64,000 nt of DNA from NCBI GenBank assembly GCA_041918675.1, contig JAYRVF010000009.1:1-64000 (forward strand), written 5' to 3'. Both the position numbers and the translations under genes were made by a program. How positions within the stretch are numbered: the stretch's first letter is position 1; each line of letters starts with the position of its first letter. Shown here piece by piece: positions 50,781 through 61,682 of the stretch. The notes under the pieces were generated by a model that was given only the letters and a program-made list of their open reading frames with translations, was not told the origin of the DNA and did not search any database. Source of the DNA: SCUB01 sp041918675. GTDB lineage: Bacteria; Pseudomonadota; Alphaproteobacteria; Rhizobiales; Xanthobacteraceae.

Positions 50781-51650
50781 TTAACGTTCGAGCCGCGCGA
50801 TGAGACTCGACGTATCCCAGCGCCGGCCGCCGAGCTTTTCGACCTCGGCGTAGAACGCATCGACCAGGGCGGTCACCGGCAGGCTCGCGCCGTTGCGCCG
50901 CGCCTCGCCGAGACAGATCGCCAGGTCCTTGCGCATCCATTCGACGGCGAAACCGAAATCGAATTTGCCCTCGCTCATGGTCTTGGAGCGGTTTTCCATC
51001 TGCCAGGACTGGGCGGCGCCCTTGGAGATCGTCTCGATCACCGCGGCCACGTCGAGGCCCGCCTTCTTGGCGAAGTGGATGCCTTCGGCCAAGCCTTCGA
51101 CGAGGCCGGCGATGCAGATTTGGTTGACCATCTTGGTGAGCTGGCCCGCGCCCGAGGGGCCGAGGCGGCGGCAGCTCCGCGCGAAGGCGGCGATCACCGG
51201 CTCGGCGCGGGCGTAGGGTTCTTCGTCGCCCCCGCACATGACGGTGAGCACGCCGTTCTCGGCGCCAGCTTGGCCGCCGGAAACCGGGGCGTCGATGAAA
51301 TGCAGGCCTTTCGCGAGGGCTTCGGCGTGAAGCTCGCGCGCCACGCTCGCCGAGGCGGTGGTGTGATCGACGAAAATCGCGTCCGGCCTCATCCCGGCGA
51401 AGGCCCCGTCCGCGCCGACCGTCACGGCGCGCAGGTCGTCGTCATTGCCGACGCAGGCGAAGACGAAGTCCTGGGCCGCGGCCGCCTCGCGCGGCGTCGG
51501 CGCGGCGCGCCCGCCATGGCTTGCGGTCCAGGCGTCCGCCTTCGCCGCCGTCCGGTTATAGACCGTGACCTCGTGTCCGCCCTTCACCGCCAGATGGCGC
51601 GCCATGGGAAATCCCATGACGCCGAGACCGATGAACGCAACCTTCGCCAT
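50781..51650 (-). CDS. 3-hydroxyisobutyrate dehydrogenase-family reductase
   Basis: The 289-residue NAD(P)-dependent enzyme begins AKVAFIGLGVMGFPMARHL (Rossmann GxGxxG). The family signature is FIDAPVSGGQAGAENG and the catalytic Lys lies in GAGQLTKMVNQICIAG. Substrate could be 3-hydroxyisobutyrate, tartronate semialdehyde or a related beta-hydroxyacid. I chose ATG 51650 because the Rossmann strand starts there. Confidence 0.9.
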   Translation of the reverse strand: MAKVAFIGLGVMGFPMARHLAVKGGHEVTVYNRTAAKADAWTASHGGRAAPTPREAAAAQDFVFACVGNDDDLRAVTVGADGAFAGMRPDAIFVDHTTASASVARELHAEALAKGLHFIDAPVSGGQAGAENGVLTVMCGGDEEPYARAEPVIAAFARSCRRLGPSGAGQLTKMVNQICIAGLVEGLAEGIHFAKKAGLDVAAVIETISKGAAQSWQMENRSKTMSEGKFDFGFAVEWMRKDLAICLGEARRNGASLPVTALVDAFYAEVEKLGGRRWDTSSLIARLER

Positions 51651-51690
51651 GATGATTCCCTCGCGGATTGTCGCGGCGCCTCGCGGGACT

Positions 51691-52083
51691 TCAGCCGCCC
51701 CGCCATCCGAGCACGAACGCGCCGCCGTGCAGGAGAAAGCCGACAAAGAAGATGACCGTCAACGTCAAAGAGATCGGATGGCGCAACCCGAAATAGGGTT
51801 TCTGCACGAGTAGACGGGCCAGCCAGAACAGGCAGAGCCCGCCGAGGAGCCAGCGCCCGATCGCCGTTTCGGTCGCCTGTCGCGGTTCGGCGGCGAGCGC
51901 CGCGCCCGCGACGAGGAACATCGCCGTCAGCGCCAGATTGATGACCGGCACGAGGCTCCGATTGACCCGGTCGAGCGTGGCAAGTCGCGCCGGCCAGCCG
52001 AACATGCGCCAGAAACCCATATGGAAGATCGCGAAGCCGATGTTGAACAGGCCCGCGGTGAAGGCGAGGGCGGTGGCGGTCAT
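51691..52083 (-). CDS. Small four-helix membrane protein
   Basis: This 130-residue protein has about four TM helices (AFTAGLFNIGFAIFHMGFW, LVPVINLALTAMFLVAGAAL, WLLGGLCLFWLARLLV, LTLTVIFFVGFLLHGGAFVL). No transport or catalytic motif is visible. Similar short integral proteins are common and uncharacterised. Confidence 0.7.
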   Translation of the reverse strand: MTATALAFTAGLFNIGFAIFHMGFWRMFGWPARLATLDRVNRSLVPVINLALTAMFLVAGAALAAEPRQATETAIGRWLLGGLCLFWLARLLVQKPYFGLRHPISLTLTVIFFVGFLLHGGAFVLGWRGG

Positions 52084-52424
52084 GAGTCAGGTCCTAAAGC
52101 GCGGGCGGGCGCCGGTGTGATGCCAAGCGCCGCGCCAAGTGTCGAGCCAGGGATTGTGGCCGGGGACGCGAGGCGCGACGCCATGGCGTACCTGCGGAAG
52201 ATGCCAGGGCAGGCGCCAAGTGCGAGGTACCAAGGCGGATGCAAAGGAAGGGTCCAAAGGGGAGGGGCAAAGGAAGGTGCCAACAGCTGGAAGGATGCAG
52301 CGCTCCGCCATCCTGCGAGCGCGGGAGGCGTTGACGGCCGGGGTCAATCCGGCTCAAAAAGAGCGGTTGTTTCAACCCCGTTCCACCGCCGGCCTTGACC
52401 CGGCTCGTGTGAAGGAGTGCGCGC
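52084..52424. other. Intergenic region with degenerate short repeats
   Basis: No gene is convincing in these 340 bases. On the minus strand the motif CTTGG or CCTGG recurs at roughly 13-16 base spacing (read as GCCAAG or CCAAGG on the plus strand near 52100-52290), similar to the arrays at 54872 and 61683. An AAGGAG just before GTG 52425 belongs to the next gene. Confidence 0.45.
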
Positions 52425-53528
52425 GTGACTGTTACAAAAGCCCAAATTCTTGAAGCCCTTGCGACCGTGAAGACTCCGAACGGACAGCCGCTGCGCCAAG
52501 CTGCGCAGATGTCCGAGGTCATCGTCAACGAGGGCAAGGTCTTCTTCTCCATCAATGTGGACGCCGACGAGGCCCAAGCCTGGTCGGCGGTGCGCGATCA
52601 GGCCGAGGCGGCCGTGCGCGCGGTGCCCGGCGTCGCCACGGCGATGATCGCGCTCACCGCCGAGCGCAAGGGCGGTTCGGCTCCGGCCGCCAAACCCGCG
52701 CCCGCCAAGGCCGAAGGCGAACCCCCTTTCGGTAAGCCAGTACCGCCGCAGAAGACGATCCCCGGCATCGGCGCCATCATCGCGGTCGCTTCCGGCAAGG
52801 GCGGCGTCGGCAAGTCGACGACGGCGCTCAACCTCGCGCTCGGCCTGCGGGACCTCGGGCTGAAGGTCGGCGTGCTCGACGCCGACATCTACGGCCCGTC
52901 GGTGCCCAAGCTCACCGGCATCTACGAGCGGCCCGAAAGCCATGACGGCAAGACCATGCTGCCGATTTCGCGCTACGGCCTGTCGATCATGTCCATCGGG
53001 TTTTTCGTCGAGGAGGACACGCCCATGGTCTGGCGCGGCCCGATGGTGATGTCGGCGCTGACCCAGATGCTTCACGACGTCGACTGGGGCACGCTCGACG
53101 TGCTGGTCGTGGACATGCCGCCGGGAACGGGCGACGCGCAGCTCACGCTCGCCCAGCAGGTTCCGTTGCGCGGCGCGATCATCGTCTCGACGCCGCAGGA
53201 CCTCGCGCTGATCGACGCGCGCAGGGGCGTCGCGATGTTCAAGAAGGTCGACGTGCCCGTGCTCGGCGTGATCGAGAACATGAGCTATTTCCAGTGCCCG
53301 AAATGCGGCACGCGGTCCGACATCTTCGGCCATGGCGGAGCGCGCGGCGAGGCGGAGAAGATGGGCGTGCCGTTCCTCGGCGAGATTCCGCTGCATATGG
53401 AAATCCGGGCGGCGTCGGACGCGGGCGCGCCGGTTCTGGTCAGCGAGCCGGAAGGGCCGCACGCGCGGATCTATCGGGAGATCGCGACCAAGGTCCGTGA
53501 CAGGCTGGAGGCGACGGCGGCGGCCTAG
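52425..53528 (+). CDS. mrp: Mrp/ApbC-family iron-sulfur carrier ATPase
   Basis: The 367-residue P-loop protein begins with a MIP18/DUF59-like domain (residues 1-85), followed by an Ala/Pro linker and the ATPase: Walker A VASGKGGVGKSTTALNLAL, DADIYGPSVP, VDMPPGTGDAQLTLAQ. The cluster-binding pair is in FQCPKCG. It delivers Fe-S clusters. GTG 52425 has AAGGAG seven bases upstream. Confidence 0.94.
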   Translation: MTVTKAQILEALATVKTPNGQPLRQAAQMSEVIVNEGKVFFSINVDADEAQAWSAVRDQAEAAVRAVPGVATAMIALTAERKGGSAPAAKPAPAKAEGEPPFGKPVPPQKTIPGIGAIIAVASGKGGVGKSTTALNLALGLRDLGLKVGVLDADIYGPSVPKLTGIYERPESHDGKTMLPISRYGLSIMSIGFFVEEDTPMVWRGPMVMSALTQMLHDVDWGTLDVLVVDMPPGTGDAQLTLAQQVPLRGAIIVSTPQDLALIDARRGVAMFKKVDVPVLGVIENMSYFQCPKCGTRSDIFGHGGARGEAEKMGVPFLGEIPLHMEIRAASDAGAPVLVSEPEGPHARIYREIATKVRDRLEATAAA

Positions 53529-53681
53529 CCGGCGGCGTCAACACTAATTCGCGAATGTGACGGGTGGTCGGGAACGCGCGAGAACCCGATGTTGACCCGG
53601 TCGGGGCAGCCGCGCATGGTGTGTTCAAGCGGGGGGAACATCGCCTTCTCGACGTCCCCCGAGGCAAGGAGGATTTGACCT

Positions 53682-54770
53682 ATGAAGCGTCGTGATTTCT
53701 TGAAGGTTTCAACCGCTGGCGTCGCGGCCAGCGCGGTTGCCGCCCCGGCGATCGCCCAATCCGCGCCGGAAATCAAATGGCGACTGACTTCGAGCTTTCC
53801 GAAGTCGCTCGACACGATTTACGGCGGCGGTGAATACCTCGCCAAGCGCGTCGCCGAACTGACCGACGGCAAGTTCCAGATCCAGGTCTTCGCCGGCGGC
53901 GAGCTTGTCCCCGGCCTGCAGGCGCTCGACGCGACGACGAACGGCACGGTCGAGATGTGCCACACCGTCTCGTACTACTACGTCGGCAAGGATCCGACCT
54001 TCGCGGTCGGCGCGTCCGTTCCCTTCGGCCTCAACGCGCGGCAGATGAATTCGTGGCTCTATCAGGGCGGCGGACAGGAACTGCTGAACGAGTTCTACAA
54101 GAACTACAACGTTATCGCATTTCCGGCCGGCAACACCGGCACGCAGATGGGCGGCTGGTTCCGCAAGGAGATCAAGTCGGTCGCCGACCTGCAGGGTCTG
54201 AAGTTCCGCATCGGCGGCATCGCCGGCCAGGTGCTCGCCAAGCTCGGCGTGGTGCCGCAGCAGATCGCCGGCGGCGACATCTATCCGGCGCTGGAGAAGG
54301 GCACCATCGACGGCGCCGAGTGGGTCGGTCCGTATGACGACGAGAAGCTCGGTTTCCAGAAGGTCGCGCAGTACTACTACTATCCGGGATGGTGGGAGGG
54401 CGGACCCTGCGTCCACGCCTACGTCAATCTCGACAAGTGGAACTCGCTGCCGAAGGCCTACCAGGCCGCGATCACCGACGCCGCGGTCCACACCAATTCG
54501 TGGATGCAGGCGCGTTACGACATGCTCAACCCGACGGCGTTGAAGCGGCTCGTCGCCGGCGGCGTGCAATTGCGGCCGTTCCCGACCGACGTCATGGATG
54601 CCTGCCTCAAGTCGACCAACGAGCTGTGGGCGGAGATCTCGGCCAAGAACGCCACCTTCAAGAAGGTGATCGACGCGATGCAGGCCTATCGCAACGATCA
54701 GTATCTGTGGTGGCAGGTGGCCGAATATACCTACGACACCTACATGATCCGCGCCCGCACGCGTGGCTAG
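53682..54770 (+). CDS. TRAP transporter substrate-binding protein, TakP-like (copy 1)
   Basis: The 362-residue periplasmic protein has a twin-arginine signal (KRRDFLKVSTAGVAASAVAAPAIA). The mature part has WRLTSSFPKSLDTIYGG, AGNTGTQMGGWFRKEI, GGDIYPALEKGTIDGAEWVGPYDDEKLGF and YYYPGWWEGG, patterns of the TakP branch that binds 2-oxoacids. The second copy follows at 55111. The likely permeases, dctQ and dctM, lie beyond on the other strand. Confidence 0.9.
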   Translation: MKRRDFLKVSTAGVAASAVAAPAIAQSAPEIKWRLTSSFPKSLDTIYGGGEYLAKRVAELTDGKFQIQVFAGGELVPGLQALDATTNGTVEMCHTVSYYYVGKDPTFAVGASVPFGLNARQMNSWLYQGGGQELLNEFYKNYNVIAFPAGNTGTQMGGWFRKEIKSVADLQGLKFRIGGIAGQVLAKLGVVPQQIAGGDIYPALEKGTIDGAEWVGPYDDEKLGFQKVAQYYYYPGWWEGGPCVHAYVNLDKWNSLPKAYQAAITDAAVHTNSWMQARYDMLNPTALKRLVAGGVQLRPFPTDVMDACLKSTNELWAEISAKNATFKKVIDAMQAYRNDQYLWWQVAEYTYDTYMIRARTRG

Positions 54771-54871
54771 GGTAAGTCCGGCGAAAGTGGAAACCACTTT
54801 CGCGACCGGGATTTGCTCAAGGCTTTCGATCGGGAGCGTTTGATTTCGGCGAGATGACTTCCTCTCGCGGG

Positions 54872-54944
54872 ACAAATGCTCTTGGTACAGGTGCTCCTGG
54901 TACAGGTGCTCTTGGCGCAGGTGCTTTTGGCGCGTGCTTTGGGC
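54872..54944. repeat. 15-base tandem repeat, about 4.5 copies
   Basis: The unit is close to ACAGGTGCTCTTGGY, repeated at exact 15-base spacing with a few substitutions; the last copy has lost two bases. It lies downstream of the first TRAP gene. It is not a CRISPR, having no spacers. Confidence 0.85.
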
Positions 54945-54970
54945 GACGAAACGGTCGACGATTCGAGCGA

Positions 54971-55000
54971 AACCGGCCCCCTTTTCGGGGCCGGTTTTTT
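54971..55000 (+). terminator. Rho-independent terminator between the TRAP binding protein genes
   Basis: A ten-base perfect stem (AACCGGCCCC/GGGGCCGGTT) with a six-base loop is followed by TTTT. The two binding protein genes are thus probably separate transcription units. Confidence 0.88.
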
Positions 55001-55110
55001 CGTATTTTTCGATGCGACTCGATGGCATTTTCCGTCTGAAAAGGCCATTGTTCCGGCAGGTCCGCGACGTCCGGGCCTATCTTCAAGAAATTGAAACTGG
55101 GAGGAACTTC

Positions 55111-56208
<1,098 letters not shown>

Positions 56209-56230
56209 CGACGGTCATCGCGCGAAATGA

Positions 56231-56264
56231 AAACCCCGGAGCCGAACGCGGCTCCGGGGTTTTT
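56231..56264. terminator. Bidirectional terminator
   Basis: A long stem (AAACCCCGGAGCC/GGCTCCGGGGTTT) with a six-base loop stands between convergent genes and has Ts on the plus-strand side and As before it, so it can serve both directions. Confidence 0.9.
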
Positions 56265-56281
56265 GCTTTGAAACGGATTCG

Positions 56282-57694
56282 TCAACGCGCGGAAATCGGG
56301 CTCGGCATCGTCGCCGCGGCCACCGGCGTCGCGCTGCCCGTCTCGCCTCGCTTGATCGGGGCGTCGGGGTGCCAGCCGAGCACGACAAGCATCACGAAAA
56401 AGCCGATCACATAGGCGATCGCCACGTGCCAGCCGTGGCGCAGCCATTGCCCGACCGACTTGGCCTCCGGGTACATATTGGACAGGGCGACGCCCGCCGA
56501 CGAGCCGAACCAGATCATCGAGCCGCCGAAGCCGACGGCATAAGCGAGATAGCCCCAGTCGTAGCCGCCCTGCTTGAGCGCGAGCGCGGTCAGCGGGATG
56601 TTGTCGAACACCGCTGAAACGAAGCCGAGCGTGAGCGCCGTCGGCCACGAGGCGGCGGGAAGTTTCTCCACCGGCATCATCGAGGCGGACGTGACCAGCG
56701 CGAGCAGGAAGATCGTGCCCTTGAACGTCTCCGGCATGATCTTCCAGTCGGGCTGGCGCAGCGGCGCGGTGGCCAGGATCACCACCCAGACCGCCAGACC
56801 GATCACCGGAATGAGGTCGAGCAGGGCGGGGAACTTCAGATTGGCGATGACGTTGGCGAGCATCGCGATGACGAGAATGGCGGCGACGATGCCGACGCGG
56901 ACGAAATCGATCGACAGGCCTTCCTTCGGATCCTTGACGATCGGCGAATAGCGATGCTGCTGGATCGCCGCCGGCACGCCGAACACCATGATCGCGACGA
57001 TCGCCGCGATATAGGCGTCGAACACGTTCAGCGGGCTGACGCCGGCGATCCACATCATCGTCGTCGTGGTATCGCCGACGACGCTGCCGGCGCCGCCGGC
57101 GTTCGACGCCGCCACGATCGCGGCGAGATAGCCGATATGCACCTTTCCCCGGAACACATGGCGCGCGACCATGCCGCCGATCAGCGCGGCGGCGATGTTG
57201 TCGAGGAAGGAAGACATGATCGCGATCAGCACCAGCAGCACCAAGCCGCCCTTCCAGTCGTCGGGCAGCAGCGCCGGCATGAAATCGGGCGCGCGGCTTT
57301 CCTCGAAGTGGCGCGCCAGCAGCGCGAAGCCCATCAGCAGCATGAACAGATTGGCCAGGATCACCCATTCGTGCTGCAGGTGCAGGGCGAGACCCGCGAA
57401 CCCGGCGCCGAATTTGAAGCCGGTGAAGGCGACCTTGTAGACGATGACGGAGGCGAGGCCCGTCAACGCGACCGCGAGCGTGTGGTGATGAAACAACGCG
57501 ACGCCCAACAGCGTCAGCGCGAACAGGATGAAATCGACCGGAATGCCGAACAAATAGAGCGGCTCCGGTCCCGCCGCGCCCGCAGCGGCGGCCGCGGGCT
57601 GGAGGCTGGCGACGAGCAAGGCAAGAATCAACATCGCGCCGATGCCCGCGCGCGCGAGCGGGGGCGGTAGCTTCCGAAACGGATTGACGGTCAT
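56282..57694 (-). CDS. Ion transporter superfamily protein (ArsB/NhaD-like or citrate transporter-like)
   Basis: The 470-residue polytopic protein has about twelve hydrophobic segments. Two inverted-repeat signatures are present: MSSFLDNIAAALIGGMVARHV with SNAGGAGSVVGDTTTTMMW, and SAVFDNIPLTALALKQGGYDW with GFGGSMIWFGSSAGVALSN. This pattern is typical of the IT superfamily, including NhaD Na+/H+ antiporters and citrate transporter-like proteins. It lies between TRAP binding proteins and TRAP permeases, so sodium cycling for the TRAP system is a possible role. Confidence 0.82.
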   Translation of the reverse strand: MTVNPFRKLPPPLARAGIGAMLILALLVASLQPAAAAAGAAGPEPLYLFGIPVDFILFALTLLGVALFHHHTLAVALTGLASVIVYKVAFTGFKFGAGFAGLALHLQHEWVILANLFMLLMGFALLARHFEESRAPDFMPALLPDDWKGGLVLLVLIAIMSSFLDNIAAALIGGMVARHVFRGKVHIGYLAAIVAASNAGGAGSVVGDTTTTMMWIAGVSPLNVFDAYIAAIVAIMVFGVPAAIQQHRYSPIVKDPKEGLSIDFVRVGIVAAILVIAMLANVIANLKFPALLDLIPVIGLAVWVVILATAPLRQPDWKIMPETFKGTIFLLALVTSASMMPVEKLPAASWPTALTLGFVSAVFDNIPLTALALKQGGYDWGYLAYAVGFGGSMIWFGSSAGVALSNMYPEAKSVGQWLRHGWHVAIAYVIGFFVMLVVLGWHPDAPIKRGETGSATPVAAATMPSPISAR

Positions 57695-57707
57695 CTTGAG
57701 CGAACTC

Positions 57708-59555
57708 TTACTGGATTTTCGGCGGTCCGAGGTCGAGCGGCGGCAGGTCGATCGGGGCCTGGATTTCGATCTTGACCTTGCTCGGGTCGATCGTCGAGGC
57801 GGTTCCCTTGTAGTGCATGACCATTGCCGGGAAGGTGACCACCAGGGCGACCATGATGACCTGGATCACCACGAACGGCACCGCGCCCCAATAGATCTGT
57901 CCGGTGGTGACCGGATCCATGCGCTTGCCGGTGACGCGGTCGATGTAGGATTCGCGCGGCGCGACCGAGCGCAGATAGAACAGCGCGAAGCCGAACGGCG
58001 GATGCATGAACGAGGTTTGCATGTTCACGCCCATCATCACGCCGAACCAGATCAGGTCGATGCCGAGCTTCTCGGCCGCGGGCCCGAGCAGCGGAATGAC
58101 GATGAAGGCGAGCTCGAAGAAGTCGAGGAAGAAGGCCAGCAGGAAGACGAAGATGTTGACGAAGATGAGGAAGCCGACCTGGCCGCCGGGCAGCGACACC
58201 AGCAGTTCCTCGACCCAGCGATGGCCGTCGACGCCATAGAAGGTGAGCGAGAACACGCGCGCGCCGATCAGGATGAAGAGCACGAAGGCGGAGAGCTTGG
58301 CGGTGGCTTCGGCGGCCTGGCGGGTCAGATCCCACGACAGGCGGCCCTTCATGATCGCGAGGATCAGCGCGCCGGTCGCGCCCATCGCGCCGCCCTCGGT
58401 CGGCGTGGCGACGCCGATGAAGATCGTGCCGAGAACGAGGAAGATCAGGCCGAGCGGCGGCACCATCACGAACACGACCTGCTCGGCGAGCTTGGACAAT
58501 AGCTTGACGCGGAGAAACTTGTTGAGCACGGCGATGACGAAGGCGATCGCCACGGTCGCCGACATCGTCAGCACGACGTAGTCGGCGCCGCTCTTGACGT
58601 TGGTGAAGCTCATGGCGACGATCGCCGCGACCGTGGCGACGACGACGACGAGGTAAAGCGACATCGACATCATGCGGACGATGCCGATGAAGGCCCGCGA
58701 CAGCGCGACGAACAGGAGCGCGGTCCAGAAACCGCGCGCGACCTGCTCGCCGAGCCCGATCCAGCCGAACAGCGGCGTGGTGAAATCGAACACGCTCCAG
58801 CGCCAGCCGAGGAGATAGGCCGCCGCCGCGCCCGACAGCACGGCGACCGGAATGATCAGCGGGTTGTCCAGCGTTTTCGGTTCGCGCAGCGTCTGCGCCT
58901 CGAGCGGCAGACCGGGCGCCGCCTTGGGCATGAACACGGAAACCAGGAAGATGTAGGTCGCGTAGAGGATCGACAGCACGATGCCTGGAATGAACGCGCC
59001 CTCATACATGTCGCCGACCGAGCGGCCGAGCTGGTCGGCCATCACGATCAGCACCAGCGACGGCGGGATGATCTGCGCGAGCGTGCCGGACGCCGCGATC
59101 ACGCCGGTGGCGACCGAACGGTCATAGCCGTAGCGCAGCATGATCGGCAGCGAGATCAGGCCCATCGAGATGACCGACGCGGCGACGACGCCGGTGGTCG
59201 CCGCGAGCAGCGCGCCGACGAAGATGACGGCATAGGCGATGCCGCCGCGCACGGTGCCGAACAATTGGCCGATGGTTTCGAGCAGATCCTCGGCCATGCC
59301 GGATCGTTCGAGAATGAGCCCCATGAAGGTGAAGAAGGGAATGGCGAGCAGCGTGTCGTTGTTCATCACGCCGTAGACGCGCTCGGGCAGCGCCTGCAGG
59401 AAGTCCGGCCGGAACAGGCCGAGTTCGATGCCGATGAAGGCGAACAGCAGCCCGTTGGCGGCGAGCGAGAAGGCGACCGGGTAGCCGAGCAGCAGGAAGA
59501 TCACCAGGCTCGCGAACATGATCGGAGCCATGTAGTGGATCAGCATCGCGGTCAT
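57708..59555 (-). CDS. dctM: TRAP transporter large permease (DctM)
   Basis: The 615-residue protein is longer than standard DctM (about 430) because of an insertion around residues 220-345 with extra TM helices, as in the larger TakM-type subunits. DctM marks include LLLGYPVAFSLAANGLLFAFIG, PFFTFMGLILERSGMAEDLLETIG, ASVISMGLISLPIMLRYGYD and GVATPTEGGAMGATGAL. It is driven by the ion gradient. Four-base overlap with dctQ. Confidence 0.92.
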   Translation of the reverse strand: MTAMLIHYMAPIMFASLVIFLLLGYPVAFSLAANGLLFAFIGIELGLFRPDFLQALPERVYGVMNNDTLLAIPFFTFMGLILERSGMAEDLLETIGQLFGTVRGGIAYAVIFVGALLAATTGVVAASVISMGLISLPIMLRYGYDRSVATGVIAASGTLAQIIPPSLVLIVMADQLGRSVGDMYEGAFIPGIVLSILYATYIFLVSVFMPKAAPGLPLEAQTLREPKTLDNPLIIPVAVLSGAAAAYLLGWRWSVFDFTTPLFGWIGLGEQVARGFWTALLFVALSRAFIGIVRMMSMSLYLVVVVATVAAIVAMSFTNVKSGADYVVLTMSATVAIAFVIAVLNKFLRVKLLSKLAEQVVFVMVPPLGLIFLVLGTIFIGVATPTEGGAMGATGALILAIMKGRLSWDLTRQAAEATAKLSAFVLFILIGARVFSLTFYGVDGHRWVEELLVSLPGGQVGFLIFVNIFVFLLAFFLDFFELAFIVIPLLGPAAEKLGIDLIWFGVMMGVNMQTSFMHPPFGFALFYLRSVAPRESYIDRVTGKRMDPVTTGQIYWGAVPFVVIQVIMVALVVTFPAMVMHYKGTASTIDPSKVKIEIQAPIDLPPLDLGPPKIQ

Positions 59556-60274
59556 GACGCGTCTCCGCCGCGATTGGTGCCGCCGCCGGGAGGCGCCTCA
59601 CCGGGCAATCGTTCCTCGCCCGTCAGATGCATCACCAGCCGCTCCGCCTCGGCCTCGGCCGCCGCGTGCCCGCCGAGCGCCGTCGCGTTCGGATCGGGCA
59701 GCATGCCCTTCATGATGGCGACGCGCTTGACGAGTTCGGAAATGGCCTGCGCCAGCAGCAGCGTCATGCCGATCATGATCAGCGATTTCGCCGGCCATTG
59801 CGGCAGGCCGCCGGCGGAAAAGGACTGCTCGTTGATCTTGACCGAATTGATGAAGAACGGGATCGACCACCACAGCAGGATCACCGTGAACGGAATGAGA
59901 AAGAAGGCGTGGCCGATCAGATCGATCCAGCTACGCGCCTTCAACGGCAGCTTGAAGTTGATGATGTCGATGCGGATGTGTTCGTTGGTGAGAAGCGTCC
60001 AAGGCGAGCACAGCAGAAAGACGATGCTGAACAGAACCCATTGCAGTTCGAGGAACGAATTCGACGACATGTCGAACAGCTTGCGGACGACGGCGTTCAC
60101 CGCCGACACCAGTACCGCCAGCAGCACCGCCCAGGAAATCCATCGGCCAAGCCACGAATTGAGCGCATCAATCCTGCCGCTCACGTTGAGTAGCGCTTGC
60201 AACGGCGAGATCTCCCCAGACGAATTCAGGGCCGGACGGCCCTTCCATGGCGAACGCGCCCGCGAGGGCGGCAT
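59552..60274 (-). CDS. dctQ: TRAP transporter small permease (DctQ)
   Basis: The four-TM subunit shows RWISWAVLLAVLVSAVNAVVRKLF, SFLELQWVLFSIVFLLCSPW, NEHIRIDIINFKLPLKARSWIDLIGH and a C-terminal Ala/Glu-rich tail. The start is uncertain; ATG 60274 gives 240 residues, with longer options at 60301 and 60328. It pairs with the downstream dctM. Confidence 0.9.
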   Translation of the reverse strand: MPPSRARSPWKGRPALNSSGEISPLQALLNVSGRIDALNSWLGRWISWAVLLAVLVSAVNAVVRKLFDMSSNSFLELQWVLFSIVFLLCSPWTLLTNEHIRIDIINFKLPLKARSWIDLIGHAFFLIPFTVILLWWSIPFFINSVKINEQSFSAGGLPQWPAKSLIMIGMTLLLAQAISELVKRVAIMKGMLPDPNATALGGHAAAEAEAERLVMHLTGEERLPGEAPPGGGTNRGGDAS

Positions 60275-60390
60275 TCCAAAGGTGCCATACCTATTTCGCA
60301 TGGCTGCCCGACGCGCGCAGCATCCCAATACGCCAAAGGCCAGTCAACTGGAAGTTTGGGTAAGGGCCGAGGGATAGGACCGCCGTGGAG

Positions 60391-61410
60391 TCAACCGCCG
60401 GTGACGCTCATATGCCGGCCCACGCCGGGGCGATTGTGGCGACGGTCGATGATGAAGTCGTGGCCCTTCGGCTTATGTCCGATCGCCCGGTCGATCGTCG
60501 CGTTGAGGAGGTCGTCGGTTACCGCGGCGCGCAACGGCGCGCGCAGATCGACGGCATCCTCGTGCCCGAGGCAGGTGAATAGCGTGCCGGTGCACGTGAT
60601 CCGCACGCGGTTGCAGGTCTCGCAGAAATTGTGGGTCATCGGCGTGATGAAGCCGAGGCGCCCCCCGGTCTCCCGCACCCGGACGTACCGCGCCGGGCCG
60701 CCGGTTCGCTCGTCGGTATCCTCAAGGGTGAAGACGCGGGCGAGGCGGGTCCGCAGCATCGACAGCGGCAGATACTGGTCGACGCGGCCGTCGCCGATTT
60801 CGCCGAGCGGCATCACCTCGATCAGCGTCAGGTCCATGCCGAGCCCATGCGCCCAGGTGATGAGGTCGGGAATTTCCTCCTCGTTGACGTCCTTGAGCGC
60901 GACGGTGTTGATCTTGACCGCCAGTCCGGCCGCGCGCGCGGCCTCGATGCCGTCGAGCACCTTGGCGTGATCGCCCCAGCGCGTGATCGTCTGGAACTTC
61001 GCCGGGTCGCGGGTGTCGAGCGAGATGTTCACGCGGCGCACGCCGGCGGCCTTGATGTCGGCGGCGAATTTTGCGAGCTGCGAGGCGTTGGTGGTCAGCG
61101 TCAACTCGTCGAGCGCGCCGCTCCGCAGATGGCGCGACAGCGAATTGATCAGCGACATCACGCCCCGGCGCACCAGCGGTTCGCCGCCGGTCAGCCGCAA
61201 GCGGCGAACGCCCCGCGCGATGAAGGCCGAGCAGAGCCGGTCGAGTTCCTCCAGGGTCAGAATGTCGGCCTTGGGCAGGAACGTCATGTCTTCCGACATG
61301 CAATAGAAGCAGCGGAAGTCACAGCGATCGGTCACGGAGACGCGCAGGTAGCTGATGGTTCGACCGTAGGGGTCGACCATGGCACCGCGCGCGGGCGACG
61401 AGGTCATCAT
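60391..61410 (-). CDS. moaA: GTP 3',8-cyclase MoaA
   Basis: The 339-residue radical SAM enzyme starts molybdenum cofactor synthesis. The N-terminal cluster site is CDFRCFYC in SVTDRCDFRCFYCMSEDM; RLTGGEPLVRRG and VNISLDTRDP follow. The C-terminal cluster is held by FCETCNRVRITCTGTLFTC. The protein ends in Gly-Gly, as required for activity with MoaC. ATG 61410 or 61407 best fits the family start. Confidence 0.95.
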   Translation of the reverse strand: MMTSSPARGAMVDPYGRTISYLRVSVTDRCDFRCFYCMSEDMTFLPKADILTLEELDRLCSAFIARGVRRLRLTGGEPLVRRGVMSLINSLSRHLRSGALDELTLTTNASQLAKFAADIKAAGVRRVNISLDTRDPAKFQTITRWGDHAKVLDGIEAARAAGLAVKINTVALKDVNEEEIPDLITWAHGLGMDLTLIEVMPLGEIGDGRVDQYLPLSMLRTRLARVFTLEDTDERTGGPARYVRVRETGGRLGFITPMTHNFCETCNRVRITCTGTLFTCLGHEDAVDLRAPLRAAVTDDLLNATIDRAIGHKPKGHDFIIDRRHNRPGVGRHMSVTGG

Positions 61411-61682
61411 GAAAATCCGGGTTCCCCGTTTCCGTGGTCCGTCCGAGTTGCGGCCTATCGAAGAACCGCGATCCGGGCTGCGCAATCTAGGCCGCGCGGG
61501 ACGTCATTACAATTATTCTCAACAAAGGAAAGGTATTCAACGACCGCGAGCGCGGGGAGTGCCCGCTGGCGGGATGTTCCCGGTAGAGGGGACGTGGCCG
61601 TTGCAACCCAGGCGAGGACATCGCACTGCGCGTCACGCGAAAGCTCTTTCGCGCGGACGAGTTCCTTGTCGCCGACCAGATG

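Larger units (their letters stand above)
54771..55110. other. Intergenic region with tandem repeat and terminator
   Basis: This 340-base gap holds a 15-base tandem repeat (54872-54944) and a strong terminator (54971-55000). GGGAGG before 55111 is the ribosome site of the next gene. No coding sequence is seen. Confidence 0.7.

Noticed and set aside
54872..54944. Possible CRISPR array
   Set aside because: Repeats are directly adjacent with no unique spacers and no cas genes are near.
54767..55086. Lys/Ser/Thr-Cys repeat protein on the minus strand
   Set aside because: It results from translating the 15-base tandem repeat and the terminator hairpin; no start site or homologue supports it.
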